From assembly GCA_947462335.1 (NCBI GenBank), contig OX381720.1, positions 45,354,654 through 45,418,653 on the forward strand: a stretch of 64,000 bases of DNA. Direction: 5' to 3'. Shown piece after piece: positions 42,665 through 55,140 of this stretch. The notes under the pieces are model-generated. The model saw only the letters and a program-made list of their open reading frames with translations, was not told where the DNA came from and ran no database searches. The translations under genes were made by a program, and so were the position numbers. Source of the DNA: Harmothoe impar. Taxonomy: Eukaryota; Annelida; Polychaeta; Phyllodocida; Polynoidae. Numbering within the stretch: position 1 is the stretch's first letter; the number at the start of each line of letters is the position of its first letter.

Positions 42665-45600
42665 AGCCTAGCTACAATAAGCTGCTTATAGGGAGTGGCC
42701 ATTTTTAACAGCAGTGGGTTGGTCGGTTTGGGAGGGGGGCCAAAAAGATGTGGACCTCTTGAGCGTGGGGGGAAACCAAACAAATTCACACCACTCATGA
42801 GTTGGGGACCAAAAGAATGTCACCCCTTTTAAGCTAAGGGAGTGTTCATTTTTTAACAACAGGGGGGGGGTGGTGAGTTTTCGTTTTGACGCGTAAGTTA
42901 TTTTGCGCCCCCCCCTCGGGAAGGGCCAAATTAAAATTCGCCCCCCCCTCAGGAGGGGCTGAGTTATTTTGCGCCCCCCCCTTTCAATTTTTCCGCACTA
43001 ATTTGTGCTGTGTCGCGTCAGAGCTACCTAGAAATGAATCTATATTTCATATGTAGGATATAGTTACAATTCCTATCCAGTCTTGCGTCTTACAGATTGA
43101 GAGTGGATGAATTTTATCCTCTTGTAAACAGATCAAATAGTGGCTGCTGGCCGAGGATCGCCGGTCCGTCGTCGGCTTGACGCCTGACTGTATCCCTATG
43201 TTGCTTCATGGCATGTACAGTAAAACCCCTCCTTTAAAGGCGCACTAAACCCAGGACCTAACCTGCCGAGTTTTGTACGCAAATGACGTCGTGGGTTCAG
43301 TGCGGCTTTAAGACAGACTTATTTTAGGATATATTTTCCCGAACTAGGTGGTCGTCTTAAAGGCCTGGCTTTCTTGAATGGGTTTAAAGAGAAATTCTTT
43401 TACAGTTCTTTCTCATACGAGGGGGTCGTCTTAAAGGTGAGGTTGTCTTAAGGGAGGGTTTTATGGTAAATATCTTTACAGAAATGGCCATTAAATACAC
43501 ACATTGCAAGTTTTAATTTTGATCTATGGATTCATCAAATTCAAGTGAATATTAGGGACACAGTTTCTACCCGGCTGCCAGGAAATCATAATCATACTCA
43601 AAATGCAGTGCCTCAGAAGGGGGTCAGAGGGCATATCCGTCTCCTGGCTGAATCAGAATCTAGAAGTCAAATGGTGTATTCATGTGCATTTTGAAAGCTT
43701 TATAGGAATAGCTGGTTGAATCCTGGCTGGATTGTACACCCACAAGTTGAGAATTCTGAATAACTATAATGTTACTCAATACAATCTATTACTGTTCAGT
43801 ATTATGTTCCATAAATGCCAACATTACAGGTCAATCATTCCTTGTAGGTATTGCTCTCAAGGTCAAATTAAAAAATGAATGGCCTTGATCTAAACCGGTG
43901 GTCTGGTCAACCAACAAGGTAGACCTAGTCCTAGTTTGAAACAAACAGTTGGTAACAACCTATCTCGTATGATGAAGCACCCTGAGTAGATTTCATGATC
44001 ACTATTTTGGTTTCTATCGTTAGTTTTTGGAATAGGTTCATGTACTGAACTATAGGAGTATGATGCACACCACACTAACATTTCATCCAACATTTATTAG
44101 GCGCACAACAGTTCCCTTTTTTAAACTGGATAATATGTTCGATTCGGTTGGAATTACTACAAAAGAAAATCTATTTTAGAGGAGTAAATTGTTCCTCTAC
44201 CTGCCAATCAAAGGGTGCATTGATAAGACGATTTTGTTGATGGGAATTCCAATATAGTGATGTTAAAGTATGTTACCTTTAGTACTGCAAGAAACGGGCC
44301 GCAGTCAAACCAAGAGGGTTTGGTGCCATATCCAATAAAGTAAATTCTGAAGGTCTAGACTTGAAAGGGTGCATTCTGATTGATTTTGGCAGGGGTTTAG
44401 GGGTCTGTTGTTGCTGGGTTTTAGAGCCCCCATAGAGCAGGGCCAGACCCATATTGTCATCTATAGGCTGGGACAATTGTAAAAACTAGGTTCTTGTATA
44501 AGCAAGAGGGTAACAGCCCGCCAAAATGAGGAGCCCCCCTGGTGCTTTATCGCAATAATATGGAAGTCCAATCTGCAGAAATCTTTGGCTAAGGCTTTGG
44601 AATATGCTGAAGGTCTAAACTTGAAATAGTGAATTTTGGCACACAATATATTAAAGCTCAGACCAGTATTTATCCTCTGTTGATGGTGCTGGAAATTCAT
44701 TTTTTAAAAGGAAGGATTCTAGAAGGGCTAGACTTGAAATAGGGCGATCTAGTGTAGTCCTATTTTGGTAAACATGACTCTATAAAGGCTCAGATCTGGA
44801 TTCCTCCTCAGTCAATGGCACTGGGACATATTTTCAAGGGCTAAGTATTGAAGGTCTAGGCTTCAGTGTATTCAGCCCCTTTCTTTTTGAATGTAAAGAC
44901 CTTTGTGGAAAATTGTGAACATCCAGACTTGAAACTGTGCTATTTGGCATAGAATATATTAAGGCTTGGATTTGAATTCATCCTCATTTTATAGATTTGA
45001 ACAACAAGTGAGGAAACAGTTTCATCTTGTGTAATTCTGGATAGCTTAGGATTGCTCTGCAGATGTTTAAACTATTTAAATAACGAATAATTTGCATCAG
45101 CCTTCATCTTTAGGGCTGGGATCAAGGCTGCAGGGGCGGCGGAAGGTGGATAAAGTTGGGAGGGCCCAGGTCCCAAAACCTAATGGGTGTTGAGTAACAA
45201 ATAGGAGTCTGTTTAAGAATTTCCCCTTCAAATTGGTGCATAAAGAGTGGTTTGAATAATCGTTAGAGATTTTTGAGAATTTACACTTAATTTGATGTGT
45301 TCTGATGGAGTTTGAGCTTGCCATATGATAAAGTTTTAGGAATTTTATCCTGAGATTAGTGTTTTCTAGGGGTTTCTGAGTTTGTTTCCCAAAAAGTTGG
45401 GGGGGACAAAATTATTTTTTTGGGGGGCCTGGGCCCCCTGCTGCCCCCCCCCCCCCGCCGTTCTGCTGCCACTGGGCTAGGATACGAGGAAACACATTTT
45501 TTTCTGGAAATTTTGAAGGTCTAGAATTAAAATGGTGCAATCTACTGTCTGTTTTCACACATAGCTGGTGCCCAGCCGGGGCTGCCCAACCATGTCCCTT

Positions 45601-46082
45601 TTTGTAGTCTGGTCTGATATATCAGCAGAAACCATCAACCGGTAGACTGGCCTGTTGAAAACACACATATTACTGGCAAATGCAGGACTACAGTGCATAC
45701 TCTTTCTCCTCCCCCCCAAGTGAAAATTTGTTAAATTCACAAAGTAAAATTGTAAGATTTAACGGGTGCGACACAAAGTGTCGCAAGAAAATTTTATGAT
45801 TTTCAAAGTAATTTGCTGCATTTTATGGCATTTCTACAGAAAAAGTGAAGAGTTTAAGTATTCAGCGTCACGGCGCGACAAATCGCGCCGCCTCCAAAGG
45901 TGTGGAGTTATTTTACGCCCCCCCCTCGGAAGGGGTCAAGTTATTTTACGCCCCCCCCCCTAAACTCACCACCCCCCCCCTGTTGTTAAAAAATGAACAC
46001 TCCCTAAGAAGAGTGTGTGTTACAATAGCTAAAATGGCCGTGTTGTTAAAAATGACCACTCCCCTTACTGTTATAGCTACCG
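42665..46082. mobile_element. Nested GC-tract inverted-repeat element
   Basis: Outer ends: TAGCTACAATA near 42668 with GGGAGTGGCCATTTTTAACA at 42691, facing TGTTAAAAATGACCACTCCC ending at about 46063. Inner ends: AAGGGAGTGTTCATTTTTTA at about 42836, facing AAAAAATGAACACTCCCT ending at about 46005. Just inside are repeated TTATTTTGCGCCCCCCCCTC-type tracts in inverse orientation. The inner ends match the 320-bp element at 50573-50892. The core (43000-45850) has no gene. Confidence 0.65.
44320..45560. repeat. Degenerate tandem repeat with AAGGTCTAGACTTGAAA
   Basis: Diverged units of roughly 150-200 bp share GAAGGTCTAGACTTGAAA and AAGGCTCAGAT-like segments (about 44353, 44608, 44715, 44848, 44930, 45516). 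No gene. Confidence 0.55.
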
Positions 46083-47018
46083 GCATGTAATCGGTTAGAA
46101 ATACTCTTATCAGCTGTGTATGTGTAAGCAGTCACCTAGAGAGGTTGCTCAGAACGAACCTAGATCATCCTTTGTCCTGGGCTGCTCACATTCATGGGTC
46201 AGTAATAGCTTGTAGCATATATACTAAATCCAATTTCTTGCATGACAATTTTCAACACAGACTTTTCTAATCTACACATGTGTGTTCCCTGAAGAAATCA
46301 CTGATGGACGAACCAGTCTTCAAGATGAATTCGCATAATTATATATAACATGTCAGATTACATATATGATATATCGGGGGTATACAAAACATCAATGAAT
46401 ATCAAATACATGTACATGTATACGCATGGCTAAAATATTATAGAGCAAGTCTTTTGTTAAAAGTAAAATCTCAGTCTTCTATCAATAAACTACAAACAAT
46501 CAAACGTGTATATAGATAAAACAAAAACACAATAAACAAGCGAAACTTAACAAAAGAAAAGGTGTATACTATAGGGGCACACTAGACATGAACGTCGATT
46601 AAAACAAAAACTTAAAGTTAATAGAATGAATTAAGTAAATAGTACATAATTAGTGACTATGGCATCTGGTATGAAACATGAAGGCAAACTACCAGCATTT
46701 TGCTACATACACATTCATGAATGTGTTTCACTTCCAATGTGCTCAAATCTCTTCCATTGTTTAAATAGTCCCAGGCAGAAGCCGTGATCTGGTATTTAAT
46801 TGCCATAATAGGACTTTAGCATGGATGCATGCACATGAAAAAGGAAACATTCTTCCACTTTCCCTACTTTGAAGATATACATAGCAGATATAACACCTTT
46901 CCTGGGTAAAATCTTGCAACCATGACGAAGTCTCTGTATCTGATAGAGATGAATGTTGATAAACGTGAAATATGATGATGACCTCTCACTCGATGGCGAC
47001 ATGTTCCTTCACTCAGAA
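46083..47018. other. 3' flank of POLD4
   Basis: AT-rich sequence downstream of the minus-strand POLD4 stop. It probably includes its 3' untranslated region. No other gene is seen. Confidence 0.45.
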
Positions 47019-49941
47019 TCAGATGTTGTAGGAGAACCATACACTGAAAGGAAAGGATAAATTCATTGATCATACTCCTCTATCATTTACTCCCGTTGTG
47101 CCTATACTATGGGCAGACACTGACAGGTACTAAAAATGTTTATATATATTGTATAATACATATATGTAGACAAATGGCTGGGAAATAACCATTTGTCAAC
47201 TAGATTCCACAGATGGTAATTAGTTTGTTTCTTTGTGGACGAGCGCCGACGCGTCTACTCTAGCCGCGATGCAACCTTGTTAACAGATGATAATTAGTGC
47301 TAACCTTTTAAAAAAGCCTGTAGAGTTCATGTTAATTTGCCGTACCAATAAAGTATCTCACCAGTGCTGTATTGATACATCATGCCAATCCTTGGAGAGT
47401 ATATCAACCTCGTAGGGTCAACATGATGCATGGATGCAGGACTGGTGCTTACTCAGTGGTGCTGTATTCATGCATTTTACAAGTCCACAAAAGTGCATTG
47501 TACACTGAAGGGTTAAACTATTACCTCTCTGTGTATTTGTTATCTCCAATGTGGTTGGTGACGATCTGTCGCACAGCCTCAGGTGGATTCAGCTGGTGCT
47601 TTTGTGCGCGCTGCCACCGCTCCATTCTGGTGATTCCTAAAAAGACCAGTGATTCGCCTAATTAGGATATGTGAATTCCTTAAAGATAATAATATTTAAG
47701 AGGAAGCTACATAAGCTGCCCATCCTCTTCTCCGGCAAAACATTGTCGTACAGATATGGCTTTATTCTCTGTTGAAACATAGAATATGAGGATACTGTTT
47801 ATGGTTAAAATAACAATTATCCTTTATATTGCATATGGCTACTTTCATCAGCAGAGGATGTATCTGTATCTGTATCGTAGTGTTAAGTATACTCACCGTT
47901 ACAGGGACCAAACTCATGGTTCAGGTCAAACTCACGGAGTAGCTCGAACTCTTCTTCCTCTATAGTTTTCGGTTTAGATGGTATGGCTGAAAACAGATAC
48001 AATGACATTGGTGAGCTTAGACAGTGAGTAAGGCTTAGTGGCGTGGAGCAGTCCCCTCCCCTCCTTCTCCTCATGGAATGGTATATCAAGATTTGATGGG
48101 TGTAGCATGCGCCCCTTCCATCTGCTCATGGAATGGAGTAAACATGATGTGATGAGCAGGTGCCCCTCCCAATGGAATGGAATAAACATGATGCGCGGAG
48201 CAGGTGCCCCTCCCCTTGGAATGGAATAAATTTGGTATGTGGAGCAAGTGCCCCTCCCCATGGAATGGAATAAACTTGATGTGATGAGCAGGTGCCCCTC
48301 CCAATGGAATGGAATAAACATGATGCGCGGAGCAGGTGCCCCTCCCCATGGAATGGAATAAATTTGGTATGTGGAGCAAGTGCCCCTCCCCATGGAATGG
48401 AATAAACATGATGTGTGGAGCAGGTGTCTCTCCCCATGGAATGGAATAAACATGATGTGTGGAGCAGGTGCCCCTCCCCATGGAATAGAATAAACATGAT
48501 GCGCGGAGCAGGTGCCCCTCCCCATGGAATGGAATAAATTTGGTATGTGGAGCAAGTGCCCCTCCCCATGGAATGGAATAAACTTGATGTGATGAGCATG
48601 TGCCCCTCCCCATGGAATGGAATTAACATGATGTGTGGAGCAGGTGCCCCTCCCCATGGAATAGAATTAACTTGATGTGATGAGCAGGTGCCCCTCCCCA
48701 TGGAATGGAATCAACTTTTAAAATGTGATGAGCAGGTGCCCCTCCCCATGGAATGGAACAAACTTGGTGTATGAAGCAGGTGCCCCTCAATGGATGGACA
48801 ATTTTCTACCCACAACTATGAACGTCCATGCTGTAACTCCCCAATAGTAATACCTGTACGTGTTTGGGCTTGATAATACTCCCGGTTATTTTTCATGGAA
48901 TACTGTAGTCATTGCCGTGACCCTCTGCAGCTGATCGGCCTACAGCCTGCTGGAGGGTCACTGGGCGCTCCTAGCCGAGATTCAGGGGGTCAAAAACGTA
49001 TTCGACAAGAAGTACTTTCCCTGGGTCCCCACTCTATTCCAAACAATAAAAGTAATATTAAATGAATACCTTACACCTTAATCTACATTTCTTTGTTATT
49101 GTGGGTGCTGGTACTCATTTCTAGCAGCCAAAAAAGACAATTTTGTGATGGATTCCCAGTATTTTTCTTAGACAGCAGCAACAAATAATGAACAATGAAG
49201 GCCAAAGTGGTCATCCTATCTATAGGTATGACCACACAAGCTGGTCATCCTATGAAGATAGGATGACCACAGGCCAACTGAGTGCATACCTACGGAAAGA
49301 CCCAATAGTAGTCCCCCCGACTCCAATGAGCTATCGTGAATGGAGTCGCCTCGACTAGAATACTGCAGTGCCATTGATTTAACCAAAGAGCGCCGTATTT
49401 CACACCCCCGTGAAATAACCTATGTCCATATTTCACGGCCTTGTGACGTCATCAAAATGGCGCTTTGTTTACATTTGAACGATGTAGAAAAAGACTAGTT
49501 TAAGCCCTTCACCCCCCATAAGGCCCTAATAATTTAATTTGAATCGAAAAAGGTAAAAAATAAACACAAAGGAACACGAGTTTTAGTCTGTTGACTGGGT
49601 TATTTCACTTGTTGGCTGTCAGGCCGCATTTCACTCGGCCTACGGCCTCGTGAAATACGGCCTGACAGTCAACAAGTGAAATAACCCAGTCAACAGACTA
49701 AAACTCGTGAACCTTTGTCTACTCAAATCACATGTCATGAAACAAGAATGGAAACATGTTATCTGTACTACAACCAGCTATTTCAGCAATTGGTGAAATT
49801 GAAACTTAAAAGTCACAAAAGTGAAATTTTACCTGGGTGATACTCTGGTTCAGGCTTGAGTTTTGGTTGTTTTCCACCCTTGGGTTTGTGTGCAACGCGC
49901 TTCTTCGGCTGGAAGGTATCTGTTATCCTTCCCTGTGACAT
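47019..49941 (-). CDS. POLD4: DNA polymerase delta subunit 4 (p12), complete, 4 exons
   Basis: Coding exons on the minus strand: 49833-49941, 47897-47986, 47525-47636 and 47019-47043, all with GT/AG borders and compatible phases, giving 111 residues (the human protein has 107). Seen: N-terminal SQGRITDTFQPKKR, a PCNA-interacting box; an acidic helix EEEEFELLREFDLNHEFGPCNG; GITRMERWQRA; a Pro-linked helix; and a C-terminus ESVWFSYNI that parallels the human SLWHLYPL end. Known: p12 is the smallest subunit of replicative polymerase delta in the nucleus and is removed after DNA damage through its PCNA degron. It lies head to head with TBL2, with 236 bp between start codons, so they probably share a bidirectional promoter. 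Intron 1 holds a minisatellite and a large hairpin. Confidence 0.88.
47345..47520. mobile_element. MITE-like element with ATGATGCATGGATGCAG
   Basis: It contains TGATACATCATGCCAATCC and ATGATGCATGGATGCAGG and ends near GAAGGGTTAAAC. It lies in POLD4 intron 3 beside exon 3 and belongs to the same loose family as 25790-26042. Confidence 0.4.
48060..48790. repeat. About 60-bp minisatellite in POLD4 intron 1
   Basis: About twelve units carry CCCCTCCCCATGGAATGGAA followed by TAAACATGATGTG-like sequence. The unit length keeps frames open, so long minus-strand frames appear, but they are repeat artefacts lying inside an intron. Confidence 0.92.
49192..49266. repeat. Inverted repeat GGTCATCCTAT / ATAGGATGACC
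   Basis: A short hairpin-forming pair within POLD4 intron 1. Confidence 0.6.
49575..49709. repeat. Large near-perfect palindrome in POLD4 intron 1
   Basis: Arms of about 60 bases (left starts CACGAGTTTTAGTCTGTTGA, right ends TCAACAGACTAAAACTCGTG) meet at a small centre near CTCGGCCTACGGCC. There are only a few mismatches. A recently formed foldback or MITE core is likely. Confidence 0.85.
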
Positions 49942-50177
49942 CTTCAACTACTGACACGTGAACAAACTAGAATAAACTTACAATTTTGTGTTGTTATTGT
50001 TATGATGTTGTCCCTTTAAACCGACGCGAACATGTGGTGCCGCCTTGCGTCCCGGTTGTGCAATTATATTTTGAAAGTAGGTCACGATCTTCAAGCACAA
50101 TACCAGCATTATCTGCCTAGCGTCATGGAACGGGATTCCCGGTTGGAGAGTTCTCGCCACATCTCCCGGGAAGCAAG
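49942..50177. promoter_or_regulatory. Bidirectional promoter between POLD4 and TBL2
   Basis: 236 bp separate the two start codons. The stretch is moderately CpG-rich, lacks a TATA box and ends with AGCAAGATGGCGG, a YY1-like start context at the TBL2 ATG. This fits a shared housekeeping promoter; it is inferred from spacing. Confidence 0.5.
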
Positions 50178-53100
50178 ATGGCGGAACCCACAGCAGAGCA
50201 GTCGGTGTCGGTGGTGGCGGTTACGGCGGCTGTAGGCGCCGTCGTTTTACTGTTAATTTTATTGTGCGGCTTCACAAGGAAAAGTGATGATGAGAAGCAG
50301 GAGCAGGGTAAGTTTGGGGCGGATCCATATTGACTTTGTGAAGAGAGCGGTGTTTTTAGTCGCCGCGTCGGCGCCGGAGACACCGGCCTACCGAGTGAGA
50401 CCACGTCACCCTGCCTCACAATCCCACACTAGACAATACAGTCACTACAGTGAACTTTTTTTTATATAGTCTAGTGAGACAGAGGTCTTTGATAGGGACC
50501 TAAGCCTAAGGGATAGCTCTTTTTTTCGCGGTTGGGGAGGGGGCTGACGAAAATGTAGCTCCCACTACCTTTAAAGGGAGTGCTCATTTTTTAAGAACAG
50601 GAGGGTGGGTGGTGAGATTTTGCGCGGAGCGTGCACAATTTTTTCACCCCTCCCCCTAGAGGGGTCGATATTTTTACCCCCCCCCCCCGGCAGGCCGAAA
50701 ATCACGCGCGTTCGCGCCCCTTTGTAGCATAGTAACGCACTGGCTTTTTCCCTCAAAACAGGTTGAATTTTTTTGACCCCCCCCCCAAGAGGGGTCTAAT
50801 TTTTTTAACCCCCCCGGTCAAGGGGTCCAAATTTTTTACCCGCCCCCCAAATCCACCACCCCCCCTGTTGTTAAAAAATGAGCACTCCCTTAGCTATATA
50901 GATCTATTCTGCTGGTTGACAATTTTTTATTTAATTTTTTAATATTCACATCCTCGTGAGAGGTAAATTCAGCCTAAAGGCTAAATGAAAGAAAATGAGA
51001 GAGAAAATCAGATTCAGCCAATAGTTACAATGGCAAGTGCCAAAGTTATGAGGTTTACAATACACTCTGTGTGATGCTAGCTATACAAGCCTCAGTTTTG
51101 GGCCACTCAAAAAAAAATATGACGAAGGAGCTTCTGATTCATTTTATATATTCTTTACTCGAGGGTTAGAATATATTATCGGGAGCAAAAGCCTTAATTG
51201 TCACTATGGACAGGGCAAGCCAAAGGGTTTACACAGATAGATAGGCAATATTCTAGGAAAGGCCATATTTTTGCTAGTTTCTCTTCAAATAATTGTATAA
51301 GGACATAGTCATAGTGCATCTCATTTCTAAACCATATTTTCAACATATGTGACCCTTGGACGGTCACATATTTAGATTTTGTAATGCACTTTGGTGTAGA
51401 AATATTAGATCTCTCGTGATTAGGATTTAAACACGTTTCCCTATGCCCGGTACATACATTGCCTGTTTAATCTAACCAAGCCTTTCCAGTGTCCCTATCA
51501 GGTGTGAGATCAGCCAGATAGAGGATACACTTGTCTGTGTGACGTAAGAAAATATATGATTTTCGAGTCCAAAATTCCCATTTCAGTCGTATACATTTTA
51601 ATGGGATAATGTGCCAATATTTGTCAATTTGAAGAAAAAAAGCCAACAAAAACAAGATAATCGATTTTAAACATTTTTTGGTAAAGAATTGAAATAAAAT
51701 AGTAACTTTTACGATCCCAGGCCGGATCTTTCTTTTGTCTCGCCCTACAAAAGTGATTTTGAATGTTACTACTTTCATTTGATTACAGAGGAAGAGAAAC
51801 CAGAAACAAAGGAAAATGGTCATTCCAAACAACAGAAGAAGTCTGCCCCAAGCAAATCCAAGCGTGTGTACGAAAGGAAAGAAGCATTCACACATCGCTG
51901 GTTATGTGGTACCCTGAAAGGCCACAGTGGGCCGGTTCTAGATCTTGACTTTAGTCCCAATGGAAAGCACTTGGCCTCAGCCGCGGAAGGTAAGTTACCA
52001 GAATACACTGCTCAAGACCACTGTTAAGCCATGCGTAGAAGCCACGGCTTGTCCGAAAATCAAACCCGCAAAGTGGGGTGCAGCTTATATGCAAGGTTGT
52101 ATGCACCCCTCTTGACGTATTAGGGCATGCGTGCATAACATATCTGGCAGTAAATAAATCATGTATGTCCAAATTTCACGAGCTCACACACAGACACACC
52201 CACCGCTGTCGTTTAAAAAGTATTCCTCCTTTTAGATCTAACCCATTTGGATGGATTCCATTCAGGTATAGGTTGCTAACTGCTTTCTCTTTATGTATTT
52301 CCACAGACAGAACAGTTCTCATTTGGAGTACAAAAGACTTCAGTAAAAAGGATCACAAGTAAGTATATAGTTACTGATACATTTTTGGCCTTTTGTTCTG
52401 TTCTAATTATAGCATATCATACCAGGGACCGTTACCTCACTGATTATACGGGCAATATGGTCATCAAGTCTACAAAGGCTATAACCTCATGGGTTGTCTT
52501 TTTTAGTAAATGGCCAGAAACCAGATCATATTTAAGTTTCATTGGACTTTGAGGGTGATAACTGACTCTATTCTTTTTAACTTTCAGGAATATTCGCTGC
52601 AATGTACAATATGACTACGCCACGAAGGTGCGATTTAGTCCTGACAACAAGTAAGTTTGCACAATATATGCTGTTAAATAATATCTTTCTTTTGGTGTTA
52701 AAGAGTTCATGCTGCTTTTATTTGAGGTTGTACTTTATTCTGAATGACAATGCTTTCTCTGTACACTTTAGGGCATTTATCACAAGCTTGAGCACGGCCA
52801 ATGCCATCCGGATATTCAGGATGGGAAAGAAGGATGACGGATCTCCGGGTAATATCCAAGCAGCGGGTGATTTTGAAAAGGTAAATTCTAATAAAGTAAA
52901 CATTTATTTGACACCCCTCCCCCCCCACCCCCCCCCCCCCCCCCCCACCCCTAGCAGCAAAACCTTTCATTGTATCACAGTGTAAAATAAATGATAAAGT
53001 GGGTATGTCTGAATCTCCTTAATATAGTTAAATTGCATTCGGCAATAAATGTTGTTTTGTTTTTTTGCAGAAATTAGAATCTGGCCTTCGATATTGAATC

Positions 53101-55140
53101 TCATTTTTCCCAGGGGTGCTTCCTATTTAAATTTTAATAAGTTTTAATGTCTTGTACAGGCTCACTTACACGACATCATCAACATTGGAATAGCATCAAG
53201 TGGTCGGTTTATCATGACGTCTTCTAAGGATACAACACTCAAAGTCTGGGACATCAAAGGTACACATGCCTATAGATTTATCTACATATTTGATATACTG
53301 GTAGTCCGAAGATATTCACAAAAAAGAATTGAGGTCACACTTGCCGTGTAGAAATGATGAGCTTTCTGTACAAAGCAATGCATTCTTTGACGAGTTATGG
53401 ATAGTATATCATTTCTTTGTTATTTACATACATTAATTCTCTGATTTACAACTTGCAGGACAGATTTTGGCGTCAGTAAACTCCAACCAGGTGACTACAT
53501 CGCATGCAGCAGTTTCCCCGTGTGGCCGGTTTATCGCCTCGTCTGGGTTCACACCAGACGTAAAGGTGTGGGAGGTGGTGTTTGATAAATCAGGAACGTA
53601 CCGAGAAGTGGCGCGTGCCTTCGAGTTGAAGGGCCATACTGCGGGGATTTACCATTTTGCCTTCTCTGGGGACTCTACAAGGTGAGTTGATGAGATTTTA
53701 GGAAATTTATTTTTTCATTCTTTAATTTCATCTGTCTTCAGGTGTACCATATTGTACGACGTAAATTTATATAGGTATGCTCCTTATGAAATATGTACAA
53801 TAGATCTGCAAGTCAAAACAGATTTCTAATAATTATTGAAATATATGTTTCTTCATTGGCTTATTTCATCCTTCCCCAGGATGGCCACAGCATCAAAAGA
53901 CAGTACGTGGCGAGTATACGACACCAACATTGAGTACCTCAAGGGGCAGGAGCCTTACCTGCTGCAGACGGGCAAGTTTGATGGTTCCCAATCCGCTCTC
54001 ATCTCGCTCTCACATGACGGCCGTACAGTGGCACTGTCCCAGGGCAGCACGATCTACGTTTACAATGCACTTACCACAGCATTGGAGCAGACCCTCGAGA
54101 ACGTTCATGGAGGTAATAGCATGTCCACTCATTTGTCAATACAATGTCCTGTGATAGTGTTAAAACCAGTCAGTGATAAAAACCCGAAAGCATGTATTGA
54201 AGGGATATGATTTGAAATGGTTGAGCGTGAAAACCCAGTTTTCTTGATCGTGACATTGGATCAGATGCATGAAATAACCGTACTGAGGTCACGTTCTAAT
54301 AAGCCGACTAAATGTCTAAAACACTCCATATTTCACGTTACTATCTGCAATGGATCCGGAGAGATAAATATTTCATCCAATTTTTAGTTTGATTGAAATG
54401 ATAGAAATTAACCTGGTTTTATGTGGAAGTAAAGAAGTGAAGAATATGATGAGTGAGTGCTATAAAGGATTTTGTTTAACCACCTTCACTTCAGGTCCCG
54501 TCACGACAGTAGTTTTTGACTCGAGTGACCGGTTTATGGCCACTGCCGGGGACAAGCATATCCAGATCTTCCATAATGTCGTCGGACACCGCGCCACCAT
54601 CGCCGACCTGCAGCAACGAAAGAAGAAAGCCACGCAAAATTCACTGAGGGATCGGCTTCAGCAGCAAATAGATGAAGCCAGGTAAACCATCACTGTGACT
54701 TTGCATTATACATTTTCAAGGATTTTCTCTCAGCGCGAGGGTTAGCCAGAAACTTCCATGACTTCTGAGTCCTCAATGGTGATGCACCGTGCGGATCACC
54801 CTTCTTATTGGCTGATCACCTTTGTGAACAATTTAATTTATCAAAATGAAAAGATGCATAACTATTTTAATAGTTAAAGTGCTTAGCTGATCACATCTGT
54901 GACATTTAGAAAAATGAAGGCACATTCTAAATTTACAAAAACGAAAGATTAAACATTAAAAAATGGAGGTATCAAATTAAAAGTTTTACATCTTGTTTTG
55001 CTTCCTACCTAATAGTGACGGTATCAAGGGTAATAGGTTAACAAGGTATGCACCTTTACCAAACGGATTTATTTTTATTTTGCAGGAAAGCACTTGAAGA
55101 TATCGAGGGTGAGGTGCAAGTGGATGACAAAAGTAAATGA
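50178..55140 (+). CDS. TBL2: Transducin beta-like protein 2 (WD40 repeat, ER-anchored), complete, 10 exons
   Basis: Coding exons: 50178-50307, 51789-51989, 52307-52358, 52588-52650, 52772-52880, 53160-53259, 53459-53681, 53880-54112, 54495-54681, 55086-55140. Borders are GT/AG and phases join to 450 residues (human about 447). Seen: an N-terminal membrane helix at about 10-32 (SVVAVTAAVGAVVLLLILLC), a basic linker, then WD40 repeats (LKGHSGPVLDLDFSPNGKHL, RTVLIWSTKDF, TLKVWDIKG, HAAVSPCGRFIASSGFTPDV, FELKGHTAGIYHFAFS) and a C-terminal coiled coil (LRDRLQQQIDEAR). Known: TBL2 is an ER-membrane protein reported to act with PERK in stress signalling. Intron 1 carries a GC-tract MITE. The identity is strong, from conserved order and motifs throughout. 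Confidence 0.93.
50573..50892. mobile_element. MITE with AAGGGAGTGCTCATTTTTTA ends in TBL2 intron 1
   Basis: The left end AAGGGAGTGCTCATTTTTTA and the right end AAAAAATGAGCACTCCCTT are inverted repeats. The interior is dominated by C runs alternating with AATTTTTT. It is a short relative of the inner element at 42836-46005. Confidence 0.8.
50893..51788. other. Rest of TBL2 intron 1
   Basis: No other gene or repeat is seen. Confidence 0.4.

Noticed and set aside
47974..48701. Three overlapping frames of about 175-227 residues
   Set aside because: They are repeat-driven frames in a 60-bp minisatellite lying in POLD4 intron 1.
48060..48790. CRISPR-like array
   Set aside because: The units are contiguous with no unique spacers, and the genome is eukaryotic.
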